Program-made: the position numbers and the translations under genes
Notes under the pieces: model-generated
Seen by the model: the letters and a program-made list of their open reading frames with translations, nothing else
What the model was told of the DNA's origin: nothing
Database searches by the model: none
In this document: positions 54,139 through 62,952 of the stretch, in pieces
Numbering within the stretch: the stretch's first letter is position 1
Layout: every line of letters begins with the position of its first letter
Source of the DNA: Streptomyces sp. NBC_00440
GTDB lineage: Bacteria; Actinomycetota; Actinomycetes; Streptomycetales; Streptomycetaceae
Direction of reading: 5' to 3'
DNA length: 64,000 bases
Assembly (NCBI RefSeq): GCF_036014215.1
Contig: NZ_CP107921.1
Span: 7,189,501 to 7,253,500 of the forward strand

Positions 54139-54981
54139 ATGCCGCAACGACGCCTCGTCACCAGCCGCAGCCAGGAGCCGCGTCAGCGGTTCGCGGAGGA
54201 GTTACGGAAACTGCGCGCCCAGCGTGGGGTCAACCTGCGGCAGCTCGGTGAACGGCTCGGCTGGGACTACTCGTTGTTCGGCAAGATGGAGAAGGGCGAG
54301 ACGCTGGGCGGGCCCGAGGTGGTCCAGGCATTGGACCATTACTTCGGCACTCAGGGGATGTTGCTCGTCCTCTGGGAGCTGGCCATGAGGGACCGTACGC
54401 AGTTCCGTGAGCGGTACCGGCAGTACATGGCGCTGGAGTCGGATGCGACCAGCCTGTGGCATTTCGCGGTGAGCGTTCTGCCAGGTCTGTTGCAGACGCC
54501 GGGGTATGCGCGGGATGTGCTGGCTGCTGGTGGACTCAAGGGAGTTGAGTTGGAGCAGCAGGTCGAGGCAAGGATGGGGCGCCGCGAACTGCTGTGGACA
54601 GACGATGCGCCGACGTTCCGAACGATTCTTTCCGAGGCTGCGCTGCGCACGCCCCTGCGGGATGCGGCGGAGTGGCGAGCGCAGTTGGAATATCTGCTGG
54701 AAGCGGTGGGGCGGGACAACATCACCGTCCACGTACTGCCCCAGGGCGCCGGTCTGCACGCGCTGATGGGCTTCGATGTGTGGTATCTGCTGCTGCCGGA
54801 AGGCCGGACGGTGGCCTACACCGAGAACGGATACCGGGGCGAACTCATCGAGGACAGTGCGCCGGTTGTGCGACTTCAGAAGGCGTACGATTCGGTGCGC
54901 GACCTGGCGCTGTCCCCCGCTGAGTCGCGAAAATACATCCTGCGCCTGTTGGAGGAAGTTTCGTGCGAATCGTCGACCTGA
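54139..54981 (+). CDS. Scr1-type helix-turn-helix regulator (DUF5753)
   Basis: The 280-residue protein has an N-terminal XRE helix-turn-helix (AEELRKLRAQRGVNLRQLGE, DYSLFGKMEKGETLGGPEVV) and a C-terminal DUF5753 domain (LWHFAVSVLPGLLQTPGYAR, RDNITVHVLPQGAG). GGAAGGAG precedes ATG 54139. Codon 22 is TTA, the rare leucine codon read by the bldA tRNA, so expression may be tied to development. It overlaps the DUF397 gene by 19 bases; in known pairs the two act as regulator and antagonist. Confidence 0.92.
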   Translation: MPQRRLVTSRSQEPRQRFAEELRKLRAQRGVNLRQLGERLGWDYSLFGKMEKGETLGGPEVVQALDHYFGTQGMLLVLWELAMRDRTQFRERYRQYMALESDATSLWHFAVSVLPGLLQTPGYARDVLAAGGLKGVELEQQVEARMGRRELLWTDDAPTFRTILSEAALRTPLRDAAEWRAQLEYLLEAVGRDNITVHVLPQGAGLHALMGFDVWYLLLPEGRTVAYTENGYRGELIEDSAPVVRLQKAYDSVRDLALSPAESRKYILRLLEEVSCESST

Positions 54982-55172
54982 ATGCCGCGACGTGGCGCAA
55001 GAGCAGCTACAGCAATCAGGATGGTGGTGCGTGCGTCGAGGTCTCCGACGACTTCGCCGCCATCGTCCCCGTACGCGACAGCAAGAACCCGCACGGCCCC
55101 GCGCTCACGTTCGCCGCGCACGGTTGGTCGGCGTTCGTCTCTGCCCTGTGCGACGGCGAGTTGAAGGCCTGA
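54963..55172 (+). CDS. DUF397 domain-containing protein
   Basis: The 69-residue protein is a single DUF397 domain: TWRKSSYSNQDGGACVEVSD, VPVRDSKNPHGPALTF and WSAFVSALCDGEL. It starts with GTG inside the upstream regulator gene. DUF397 proteins are the partners of Scr1-type regulators (as in the Scr1-Scr2 and WhiJ systems). Confidence 0.92.
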   Translation: MRIVDLNAATWRKSSYSNQDGGACVEVSDDFAAIVPVRDSKNPHGPALTFAAHGWSAFVSALCDGELKA

Positions 55173-55195
55173 CCGCACCCACGCCCCGAGTCACC

Positions 55196-55239
55196 GAGGC
55201 AGCCCCCGCCGACCGGCACCGGTCGGCGGGGGCTGCCTC
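55196..55239. terminator. strong bidirectional hairpin
   Basis: Perfect 19-base arms starting GAGGCAGCCC with a six-base loop lie between the convergent DUF397 and TetR genes. The inner GACCGG/CCGGTC could extend the stem. Confidence 0.9.
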
Positions 55240-55265
55240 GTCATGGCCACTGGTCGGCGGGCTGC

Positions 55266-55925
55266 TCAGTCGGCCGATGTCGCAGGTGCCAGCCAGATCG
55301 CGGTGATCGCGTCGATGAGGCCGGTCGCGTACGTCTGCCAGCTGGCGCGGGCTGTGTGGGCGCCGTCGGCGAGGGCGCGTTCGCGTTCCGCGAGCATGTG
55401 GACCAGCAGGTTGCGGGCCATGTCGCCGCGCTCGATCCGTACGGGCAGCGGCAGTCCGGGCAGACAGCGGTTGAGCCCGTCCAGGGTCCGCTGGATCGAC
55501 GGGCCGAACGACTCGTCGATCACCATCTCCCGCAGCACCGGATCGGTCATCAGCTGTGCGCCGAACCGCGCGTACCACGTGGGGTGGGTCAGCTCGGCCA
55601 GGTGCTCGGTGCTCGGACGGACCAGGCAGGCCACCCAGTCCCGTACTTCCGCCGAATCGCCGGTCGCGTCGACCATGCGGCGTCGCACGGTGTCGATCGG
55701 TTCGCTGTGTCTGCGGACGATCGCACGCAGCAGGTCGGTCTTCGTGCCGAAGTGGTAGCCGACTGCGGCGTTGTTGCCCTGCCCCGCCGCCTCGCTGATC
55801 TGGCGGTTCGAGACGGCGAACACACCGTGTTCGGCGAACATTCGCTCGGCCACGTCGAGAATGGCTTCCCTGGTCCCGTCGGCCCGCTGGGAGCGGGAGG
55901 TTCTCGCGGCGGGCACGGTCACCAC
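55266..55925 (-). CDS. TetR family transcriptional regulator
   Basis: The 219-residue repressor has the TetR helix-turn-helix (AILDVAERMFAEHGVFAVSN, RQISEAAGQGNNAAVGYHFG, TKTDLLRAIV). The C-terminal ligand domain contains HPTWYARFGAQLMTDPVLRE, seen in TetRs next to P450 genes. GTG 55925 or 55922 is the start; the latter overlaps the P450 stop as GTGA. The palindrome at 57214 before the P450 gene is the likely target. Confidence 0.9.
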   Translation of the reverse strand: MVTVPAARTSRSQRADGTREAILDVAERMFAEHGVFAVSNRQISEAAGQGNNAAVGYHFGTKTDLLRAIVRRHSEPIDTVRRRMVDATGDSAEVRDWVACLVRPSTEHLAELTHPTWYARFGAQLMTDPVLREMVIDESFGPSIQRTLDGLNRCLPGLPLPVRIERGDMARNLLVHMLAERERALADGAHTARASWQTYATGLIDAITAIWLAPATSAD

Positions 55926-57142
55926 CGCACCGGAAGCTCGCGGAGCCCGCCGACGACCAGACCCTCGACCCGGCGCAACTCATCCGCCGGGACGGCGAGT
56001 TCCAGGGTCGGCAGTCGATCGAGCAGGACATCCAGCACGGTCTGCAACTCGGTCCGCGCGAGCGACTGCCCCAGGCATGAGTGCGGGCCCGCGCCGAAGG
56101 CGAGGTGGGCGTTGGGGCGCCGGTCGAGCGCCATGGCGTCGGCCCCGTCGAACGCGGCCTCGTCCCGGTTGGCCGCGGCCATGCTGCACACCACGGTGGT
56201 GCCACGGGGCAGTACGGTGCCGGAGACCTCGATGTCCTCGTTCACGTAACGGGGCATCCCGAAACCGGGGTTGGCGTCGAACCGCAGTACCTCCTCCACC
56301 GCCGGACGCACCAGCGAGCGGTCGGCGACCAGACGCTCCCACCGCCCGCGGTCCGCGAGCAGCATCGCCATCATCTTGCCGATCATGTTGGCGGTCGTCT
56401 CATGACCGGCGACCAGCAACGCCTGTCCGGTGGCGACGAGCTGGTCGTCGGTGAGCCGGCCGCCGTCCGGGTCGACCGCCGTGATCAGCGCGCTGAGCAG
56501 GTCGTCACCCGGCTCGGCCCGCTTCGTCTCCAGGTGCTCCGCCAGATAGACGTGGAACTCGGCCTTCGCGGCGTCGATCTCGCTCTGGCCGTACCGCGTC
56601 AGATTCAGCAGCATGTCCGACCAGCGGGCGAAGCGGTCCCGGTCGGTGTCCGGGACGCCGAGGAGATCGCAGATCACCCAGACCGGCAGCGGGAACCCGA
56701 CGCTCGCCTTGAGGTCCGCGGTGCCGTCCCCGGCCGCCCCTTCGACCATCCCGTCGATCAGTTGATGGGTCATCGCCTCGATCCCCGGCCGCAGCGCGGT
56801 CATCCGCTTCGCCGTGAACCACTTGGTCAGCATCCGTCGCCAGCGGGCCTGCCCGGCGGAGTTGATGGACTCCGCCATCGAGTCGTTGAAGACTCCGCCG
56901 GAATCGCTCTCCGAGATCCTGGCGGCGTCGTCCGCGTCCATCCGGCGCGTGCAGCGCGGATCGGACAGGACCAGCCGGACGTCGTCGTAGCGCGTCAGCA
57001 GCGACGCCTCGTCCCCGCTGGGCAGTCTGATGCCCGCCACCGGGCACTTGTCCCGCAGCTCCGCCCACTCCGCCGGCGGTTCCAGTGCGCCCGCCATCTC
57101 CAGCGGGTAGTTGAGCGTGCCCTCGCGGAAGTCCTGTGTCAT
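55919..57142 (-). CDS. cytochrome P450
   Basis: The 407-residue bacterial class I P450 has I-helix LLVAGHETTAN, the ExxR motif EEVLR and the haem loop FGAGPHSCLGQSLARTEL. The ATG at 57142 follows GAAGGGA; the adjacent GTG codon is less well placed. It is co-directional with another P450 gene upstream and coupled to the TetR gene downstream. The substrate is unknown; no ferredoxin gene is nearby. Confidence 0.94.
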   Translation of the reverse strand: MTQDFREGTLNYPLEMAGALEPPAEWAELRDKCPVAGIRLPSGDEASLLTRYDDVRLVLSDPRCTRRMDADDAARISESDSGGVFNDSMAESINSAGQARWRRMLTKWFTAKRMTALRPGIEAMTHQLIDGMVEGAAGDGTADLKASVGFPLPVWVICDLLGVPDTDRDRFARWSDMLLNLTRYGQSEIDAAKAEFHVYLAEHLETKRAEPGDDLLSALITAVDPDGGRLTDDQLVATGQALLVAGHETTANMIGKMMAMLLADRGRWERLVADRSLVRPAVEEVLRFDANPGFGMPRYVNEDIEVSGTVLPRGTTVVCSMAAANRDEAAFDGADAMALDRRPNAHLAFGAGPHSCLGQSLARTELQTVLDVLLDRLPTLELAVPADELRRVEGLVVGGLRELPVRW

Positions 57143-57213
57143 CACGGTCCCTTCGCCATCCCGTGCCCGGGTCGTCTCCGGCGTACGCGATCAGTGAAGG
57201 GAGCCCACCGGCA

Positions 57214-57233
57214 TAAGTCAAGCGCGTGACTTA
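57214..57233. promoter_or_regulatory. TetR-like operator TAAGTCA-N6-TGACTTA
   Basis: Perfect seven-base arms with a six-base spacer form a 20-base dyad (18 of 20 symmetric) 72 bases before the P450 start. On the minus strand it contains TTGACT, which could be the -35 element, so a bound repressor would block transcription. Confidence 0.75.
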
Positions 57234-57308
57234 AAAGGGAGGGCGCCCCTTCGCCGGCCCCGCCCGCCCCTGCTCCGGCGGGACCGGACCGCGCGCGACC
57301 GGCGCCGG

Positions 57309-58694
57309 TCAGCCCAGGTTTACGGGCAGGGAGTCGACACCGAAGACGGCGGAGTACTTGCGGAACGCGAGCTCCTCCTCCGGTACGGCCAGCGACATGG
57401 CCGGAAACCGTCGGAGCAGGGCCGGGTAGGCCGCGCACAGTTCCATCCGGGCGAGTTCGGCGCCGATGCAGCGGTGGATGCCGTAACCGAAAGCGACGTG
57501 CGACGAGGTCGGGCGGGTGGGGTCGAACGTGTCCATGTGCGGGCCGAGGGACGCGTCCCGGTCCGCGCCGCTGAGGGAGCAGAGCACTATGTCGCCGGCG
57601 GCGATCCGGGTACCGGCGATCTCCATGTCCTCGCGGGCGAAGCGCGGGAAGGCGACCTGGACCACCGTGAGATAGCGGAGCAGCTCCTCCACGAAGGGGC
57701 TCACGGCCGCGTCGTCCTCGCGGAGGGTCTTGAAGTGGTCCGGGTTCTGGAGGAGTACCAGGGTGCCCAGGGCGAGCATGCTGGCGGTGGTCTCCAGGCC
57801 GCCGGTCAGCACGCCGTCGGCGAGGCCGGTCAGCTCCTCGTCGTCGATGGCGTCGCCGTGCTGCTTGATCAGCATCCCGAGCAGTCCGTCGCCCGGGTTC
57901 TCGCGCTGCTTCTTGACGATGTCGCGGAGGTAGGAGAGGGATTCGGAGATCGCGCCGAACGAGGCGTCGGCCCCGGCGAAGAGGTCGAAGCGGGTGGTGC
58001 CCAGGCGCTGGAAGTCCTCCCGGTCCTCGTAGGGGACGCCGAGGAGTTCGCAGATGACCAGGGAGGGGATCGGCAGTGCGAAGGCCTGGACGAGGTCGAC
58101 CGGGCCCGGTGTCCGCGCCATCTCGTCGAGCCGGTCCTCGACGATCTCGTGGATGCGCGGGGTGAGCCGGGCGAGCCGGCGCATGGTGAACTCCGGCGTG
58201 AGCAGCCGGCGCAGACGCGTATGGACGGGCGGGTCGGAGAAACCGAGGCCGCCGGGGTGCTGCTGGTCCTCGGTGACGCCGCCGCTGCCTATCAAATTGG
58301 TGAAGTCATTACTGAAGCCCTTGGTGCGGCCCAGTACCGCCTTGGTCTCCTCGTAGCCCGTGACCAGCCAGATGTTCATTCCGAGCGGTACGGACAGCTT
58401 GCTGACCGGTTCCCTCTCCCGCAGTTCGCCGAGGTCGGCCACCGGGTCGAGGCCGGTGCGGCGCAGCGGCATGAGGGTCGCCTCGGGAAGCATCGAGGCG
58501 CGGGACAGGTCGAAGCCCTTCTTGCGGATATTCGCCAGATACCGGCGGCCCAGCCACGTGGTCATGCGTGAACGGATATTCGTCATGCGCGCAATACTGC
58601 CCGGACCATATGCCCAGCCGTTCCGCAGGCCCGATGCCTGGTCGGCCCCGGCAGTTCTGCCGGCACTGTCAGCTATGTCGGTCCTGTCAGCCAT
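57309..58694 (-). CDS. cytochrome P450
   Basis: The 461-residue P450 has an N-terminal extension of about 60 residues compared with the family, I-helix LTGGLETTASM, ExxR in EELLR and the haem loop FGYGIHRCIGAELARMEL. The start ATG 58694 has a GGAG box at proper spacing; ATG 58586 would remove the extension but lacks one. It is divergent from the conservon, as in several Streptomyces conservons associated with P450 genes. The substrate is unknown. Confidence 0.93.
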   Translation of the reverse strand: MADRTDIADSAGRTAGADQASGLRNGWAYGPGSIARMTNIRSRMTTWLGRRYLANIRKKGFDLSRASMLPEATLMPLRRTGLDPVADLGELREREPVSKLSVPLGMNIWLVTGYEETKAVLGRTKGFSNDFTNLIGSGGVTEDQQHPGGLGFSDPPVHTRLRRLLTPEFTMRRLARLTPRIHEIVEDRLDEMARTPGPVDLVQAFALPIPSLVICELLGVPYEDREDFQRLGTTRFDLFAGADASFGAISESLSYLRDIVKKQRENPGDGLLGMLIKQHGDAIDDEELTGLADGVLTGGLETTASMLALGTLVLLQNPDHFKTLREDDAAVSPFVEELLRYLTVVQVAFPRFAREDMEIAGTRIAAGDIVLCSLSGADRDASLGPHMDTFDPTRPTSSHVAFGYGIHRCIGAELARMELCAAYPALLRRFPAMSLAVPEEELAFRKYSAVFGVDSLPVNLG

Positions 58695-58695
58695 G

Positions 58696-58731
58696 GTCAG
58701 CTCCGTCCGTCATGTCAGCTCCGTACGTCAT
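58696..58731. repeat. tandem 18-base duplication containing the ribosome-binding site
   Basis: Two 18-base units (58696-58713, 58714-58731; one mismatch) directly upstream of the second P450 gene. On the minus strand each contains a GGAGCTGAC box, the second unit followed by ATG of a frame only eight codons long. Confidence 0.75.
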
Positions 58732-58957
58732 GTCGGCGCCGCCAGTCATATCGGGGCCGTGACAGCAGCATAATTTTCGGCCGTGCGTACGAGCCCTCAT
58801 ACCAGAGCGGGACGCTCGGCGCGCAAGTTCGGCAACTAGACATCGGACGCCACGGCGTGGCGACTACTGTGAGTGGCTGCTGATCAACAGGGAGACGCGT
58901 CAGGTGAGTTGTATTCCCTGTCGGTGAGCCCTGGTATCCCACGTACCGAGGACGCTG

Positions 58958-60940
58958 ATGTCTCAACTTCGCGCACCTGAAGCGCGGAACGACCGGCCGG
59001 AAGGCGGACGGCACGGCCGGACGGGCAGCCGCCCGGCCTCCCGGCCGGGCCCTTCCCCGGCTCCGTCCGCCCGCCGCTCGCGGTCCGTACCGCCGACGCC
59101 CGAGGTCCGCATACGGCCGCAGCTGCTGCGTACCGCCATTCTTCCCACCGTCGTGGCGGCGCTGAGCGGCACCGCGGCCGTGGTCTACACGATCCACTCC
59201 GCCGGGGTACACCCCTCGGTGGCGCTGCGTGGGGTGCTGGCCGGATGTGCGGCTCTCGCGGCGGCCGCCATGGCCGCCGCCGCGCTGGGCGCCGACCGGG
59301 TCACCAGGACAGTGCTCGACCGGTGCACCGCGCTGCGCCGCTCCAGTGTGCGCGGCCAGGCCGACCTGCGGGGCGTGGTCGACCGGCTCAGCAGGGGGGA
59401 GGCGCCGCCCGGCGGACGGGGCGGTACCGCCGGGCCGTCGCGGGGCGACGCCTTCGACCTGCTCGCCCTTGAGCTGAACCGGGCCCAGGAAGCCGCCGTG
59501 GAGTCCGTGGTGCGGGCCGCGCGGATCGCCCCGCCCGCCGTGACCACTGTCGACGAGCAGAAGGTCGAGGTGTTCGTCAATCTCGCCCGGCGCCTCCAGT
59601 CGCTGGTGCACCGGGAGATCCAGCTGCTCGACGAGCTGGAGTACCAGGTCGAGGACCCCGAACTGCTCAAGGGCCTCTTCCAGGTGGACCATCTGGCCAC
59701 CCGTATCCGCAGGCACGCGGAGAACCTCGCGGTGCTCGGCGGAGCCATCTCCCGGCGCCAGTGGTCCAATCCGGTCTCCCTCACCGAGGTCATGCGCTCC
59801 GCTGTCGCCGAGGTCGAGCAGTACCCGCGCGTCAAACTGGTGCCACCGGTCGACGGAACGCTGCGCGGCCACGCTGTCGCCGACGTCATCCATCTGCTCG
59901 CCGAACTGGTCGAGAACGCCACGGTGTTCTCCGCCCCGCACACCCAGGTGCTGCTGCGTGCCCAGCACGTCACCGCCGGACTGGCCGTCGAGGTCGAGGA
60001 CCGGGGACTCGGTATGTCCGTGACCGAGACGGACCGGATGAACGCCCTGCTCGCCGAGCCGGACCAGGTCAATGTGGGCCATCTGCTCCAGGACGGACGG
60101 ATCGGGCTGTACGTGGTCGCCGCCCTGGCCCGCCGGCACGGTGTCTCGGTCCGGCTCCAGACCAATATCTACGGTGGGGTCCAGGCCGTACTCGTCCTGC
60201 CCGCCGCCCTTCTCGGCGCCGACGAGAACGGGCTCCAGACGGGGGCAGCCGGACGTATCCCCCATCCACCGCAGTCACAGCAGTCACAGCAGTCCCCCCA
60301 GGCGCAGCAGGTCTCGCAGGCGTACCAGGACCCACCGGCACATCCGGACCCACTGGCGCGCCAGGCCCCACTGACACCTCAGGACCCACTGACACACCCG
60401 GACCCGCTCCGCCCGGGGCCGCGGACGACCGACGCCCTGCTCCAGGCCGGGCCCCACTCGTCCATCGCCCCCGATGAGCTGACGGCTCCGTCCGGCCGTT
60501 CCGCCCCGCCGCTGCCCGTACGGGAGCCGGAGGGCACGCGGCCCAATCCGGCCGCGGCCCTCCCGGGCGCCCACCACGGGCCGCCGCCGGACACCGGAGC
60601 GGTGACCGACGGCGCGCGGTACGACACCGGGCCCGTACCGCTGCTCTCGCCCGCGCACCGGCCCGATCTGCCCCGGCGCAGAAGCCAGCAGCACCTGGTC
60701 CCCCAGCTCAAGGACGCGCCCGCACCCCGGACGGACGAGGAGCACCCGGCCGTCCACGATCCGGGCCTGATGGCGGCCTTCCAGCGCGGCATCAGCCTCG
60801 CCGAGGCGGAGCCCGAAAGGCCGGACCGCGAGATGCCGGACGGCGGCCGACTGCCGCACCGTGACGACGATTTTCCCGGCGGTTCCCCCGACGGATTCTC
60901 CGACGATTCCTCCAAGGAGGAGATGCACCATGGTGAGTGA
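58958..60940 (+). CDS. cvnA: conservon protein CvnA (sensor kinase-like ATPase)
   Basis: The 660-residue protein has a Pro/Arg-rich N-terminus, two membrane helices (TAILPTVVAALSGTAAVVY; GVLAGCAALAAAAMAAAAL) and a histidine-kinase-like ATPase core. The core has an N-box (HLLAELVENATVFSAP), EDRGLGMSV and GLYVVAALARRHG. A 220-residue Gln/Pro-rich tail includes short repeats. CvnA proteins are thought to act as receptor-like components for CvnB-D. GAGGA precedes the ATG and the end overlaps cvnB. Confidence 0.92.
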   Translation: MSQLRAPEARNDRPEGGRHGRTGSRPASRPGPSPAPSARRSRSVPPTPEVRIRPQLLRTAILPTVVAALSGTAAVVYTIHSAGVHPSVALRGVLAGCAALAAAAMAAAALGADRVTRTVLDRCTALRRSSVRGQADLRGVVDRLSRGEAPPGGRGGTAGPSRGDAFDLLALELNRAQEAAVESVVRAARIAPPAVTTVDEQKVEVFVNLARRLQSLVHREIQLLDELEYQVEDPELLKGLFQVDHLATRIRRHAENLAVLGGAISRRQWSNPVSLTEVMRSAVAEVEQYPRVKLVPPVDGTLRGHAVADVIHLLAELVENATVFSAPHTQVLLRAQHVTAGLAVEVEDRGLGMSVTETDRMNALLAEPDQVNVGHLLQDGRIGLYVVAALARRHGVSVRLQTNIYGGVQAVLVLPAALLGADENGLQTGAAGRIPHPPQSQQSQQSPQAQQVSQAYQDPPAHPDPLARQAPLTPQDPLTHPDPLRPGPRTTDALLQAGPHSSIAPDELTAPSGRSAPPLPVREPEGTRPNPAAALPGAHHGPPPDTGAVTDGARYDTGPVPLLSPAHRPDLPRRRSQQHLVPQLKDAPAPRTDEEHPAVHDPGLMAAFQRGISLAEAEPERPDREMPDGGRLPHRDDDFPGGSPDGFSDDSSKEEMHHGE

Positions 60941-61364
60941 AGCGCCGACCGCGCAGGTGTCCGATCTCGACTGGCTGCTGAGCGGCCTGGTCCAGCGCGT
61001 CCCCTTCACCCGCAACGCCGTCCTGCTCTCCGCCGACGGGCTGGTGAAGTCCGTGCACGGGCTCGACGCCGACAGTGCCGACCACATGGCGGCCCTCGCC
61101 TCCGGCCTGTACTCGCTCGGCCGCAGCGCCGGAACACGCTTCGGCGACAGCGGAGAGGTCCGGCAGGTGGTGGTCGAACTCGACTCCACCCTGCTGTTCG
61201 TCTCCACCGCGGGTTCGGGCACCTGTCTCGCCGTACTGGCCGGGCGCGAGACGGACGCGGCGGTGCTCGGATACGAGATGGCCATGCTGGTGAAGAGCGT
61301 GCGGCCCTATCTGGTGACACCGGCCCGCAGCCGGGTCGGCGCATCGAGCGCCACGGGGCGCTGA
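60930..61364 (+). CDS. cvnB: conservon protein CvnB (roadblock/LC7 domain)
   Basis: The 144-residue protein is a roadblock/LC7 domain: LDWLLSGLVQRVPFTRNAVL, SADGLVKSVHGLDADSADHM and SLGRSAGTRFGDSGEVRQVV. It works with the GTPase CvnD, probably as its regulator. AAGGAGGAG lies before ATG 60930, which is inside cvnA; GTG 60933 is an alternative start. Confidence 0.93.
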   Translation: MVSEAPTAQVSDLDWLLSGLVQRVPFTRNAVLLSADGLVKSVHGLDADSADHMAALASGLYSLGRSAGTRFGDSGEVRQVVVELDSTLLFVSTAGSGTCLAVLAGRETDAAVLGYEMAMLVKSVRPYLVTPARSRVGASSATGR

Positions 61365-61366
61365 AC

Positions 61367-61738
61367 GTGCCGTTCCAGCAGGACAGCCCATGGCTCGACG
61401 ATGCGGCCGGCCGGCTGATCCGCCCGTACGCCGTGAGCAACGGCCGCACCCGGCCCACAGCCCAGCTGGACCTGCTCTCCCAGGTGATGGCGACCGGGGT
61501 GCCGCTCCCGTCCCACCTCGGCCCCGACCACGCGCAGACACTCGGGCTCAGTGAGCGGCCCACTTCGGTGGCGGAGATCGCGGCCCATCTGCGGCTGCCC
61601 GTGGTCGTCACCAAAGTGCTGCTCTCGGACCTGATGGACAGCGGGGCGGTCTCCACGCGCGCGCCCCGCCCCGACGAAGACCCCACCGACCTTTCCTTGC
61701 TGGAGGCAGTGCTCGATGGCCTACGACGACGGCTCTGA
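61367..61738 (+). CDS. cvnC: conservon protein CvnC (DUF742)
   Basis: The 123-residue DUF742 protein has RLIRPYAVSNGRTRP near the N-terminus, then a winged-helix-like part (RPTSVAEIAAHLRLPVVVTK, LLSDLMDSGAV). The biochemical role is unknown. It starts at GTG 61367, two bases after cvnB, and overlaps cvnD by 23 bases. Confidence 0.93.
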   Translation: MPFQQDSPWLDDAAGRLIRPYAVSNGRTRPTAQLDLLSQVMATGVPLPSHLGPDHAQTLGLSERPTSVAEIAAHLRLPVVVTKVLLSDLMDSGAVSTRAPRPDEDPTDLSLLEAVLDGLRRRL

Positions 61739-62369
61739 TCTCTTTCCCACCGCGCTGAAGATCCTGGTCGCGGGCGGTTTCGGGGTCGGCAAGACAACCT
61801 TCGTGGGAGCGGTCAGCGAGATCTCACCGCTGAGCACGGAGGAGATGCTCACCCAGGCCGGTGAGCAGACGGACAGCCTGGAGGGCGTCGAGTCCAAGTC
61901 CACGACCACCGTCGCCATGGACTTCGGCAGGATCACCCTCGACCCGCAGCATGTGCTCTACCTCTTCGGGACGCCCGGCCAGGAGCGCTTCTGGTTCATG
62001 TGGGACGAACTCTCCGCCGGCGCGCTCGGCGCCGTGGTGCTCGCCGACACCCGCCGCCTCGCCGAATGCTTCGGCGCGATCGACTTCTTCGAGCAACGGG
62101 GCATCGGATTCATCGTCGCCGTCAACGAGTTCGACGGCGCGTTCCGCTACGGGGCGGACGAGGTGAGGGCAGCACTCGACCTGCGGGCGGAGATCCCCGT
62201 GGTGCTGTGCGACGCCCGTATCGCCAGTTCGGGAATCCGCACGCTGGTCACCCTCGTGGGCCATCTGCTCGACACCGCGCCGGAGGCCGGTCCGGCAACA
62301 GACCAGGCAACAGAACCGGTTACCGGCCAGGTGCCGGGTCCGGTCACCACCCAGGGAGTCCACCCATGA
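61716..62369 (+). CDS. cvnD: conservon protein CvnD (small GTPase)
   Basis: The 217-residue Ras-like GTPase has the P-loop VAGGFGVGKTTFVGAV, the G3 region YLFGTPGQERFWF and a G4 region VNEFDG (NxxD rather than NKxD, usual for this family). CvnD is the signalling component of the conservon. A Thr/Val/Pro-rich tail closes the protein. The stop overlaps the GAF gene as ATGA. Confidence 0.94.
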   Translation: MAYDDGSDLFPTALKILVAGGFGVGKTTFVGAVSEISPLSTEEMLTQAGEQTDSLEGVESKSTTTVAMDFGRITLDPQHVLYLFGTPGQERFWFMWDELSAGALGAVVLADTRRLAECFGAIDFFEQRGIGFIVAVNEFDGAFRYGADEVRAALDLRAEIPVVLCDARIASSGIRTLVTLVGHLLDTAPEAGPATDQATEPVTGQVPGPVTTQGVHP

Positions 62370-62935
62370 CGTACGACCCGACCGGGCGGCTGCTGCTGAC
62401 CCCCGTCGACCGGGACGCGCCCGTCCGGGGGCGGCGGCTGCGCAGACTCGGCCTGGGGCAGCACCCCGACCCGGTCTTCGACGAGTTCGCCCGACGGCTC
62501 GCCGAGGCGACCGGGGCGCCGTACGGCCTGGTCAACTTCATCGACGAGAACCGGCAGTTCTTCGCCGGACTGCACACCCCGGCCGGGACGCACTCGGGCA
62601 GCGACCTGAGCGCGGTGGCCGCGGCCTGCGGGATCAACCGCGTCATGGCCCGCGACCACGGGTACTGCCCGCATGTCGTCGCCCGCCGCAAGGCGCTCGT
62701 CCTGGAGGACGTCTGCGACTACCCGCGGTTCGCCGGGAATCCGGTGGTGGACGAGATCGGCATCCGCTCGTATCTGGGGGCACCTCTGATCGACCGTACG
62801 GACACCGCACTGGGCGCGGTGTGCGTCGTGGACACCGTGCCGCGGCAGTGGGGGCTCGCCGGTCTGGAGACCATCAAAGCGGCGGCGGCGGAGCTGGTCG
62901 CGCAGATCCACCACCGGGAGGACGGCGGGATCTGA
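62366..62935 (+). CDS. GAF domain-containing protein, conservon-linked
   Basis: The 189-residue protein has a single GAF domain (APYGLVNFIDENRQFFAGLH, ARDHGYCPHVVARRKALVLE, SYLGAPLIDRTDTALGAVCV). It resembles the GAF sensors that follow several conservons and could sense a small ligand or redox state; the two Cys residues (AAACGINR, GYCPH) are candidates for such a role. GGGAG precedes the ATG, which overlaps cvnD. Confidence 0.9.
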   Translation: MTYDPTGRLLLTPVDRDAPVRGRRLRRLGLGQHPDPVFDEFARRLAEATGAPYGLVNFIDENRQFFAGLHTPAGTHSGSDLSAVAAACGINRVMARDHGYCPHVVARRKALVLEDVCDYPRFAGNPVVDEIGIRSYLGAPLIDRTDTALGAVCVVDTVPRQWGLAGLETIKAAAAELVAQIHHREDGGI

Positions 62936-62952
62936 CCAGCCGCCGCCTCCTG

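Noticed and set aside
60271..60420. Functional repeat array in the cvnA tail
   Set aside because: The short Gln/Ser and Asp-Pro-Leu repeats are in frame and typical of low-complexity tails of CvnA proteins.
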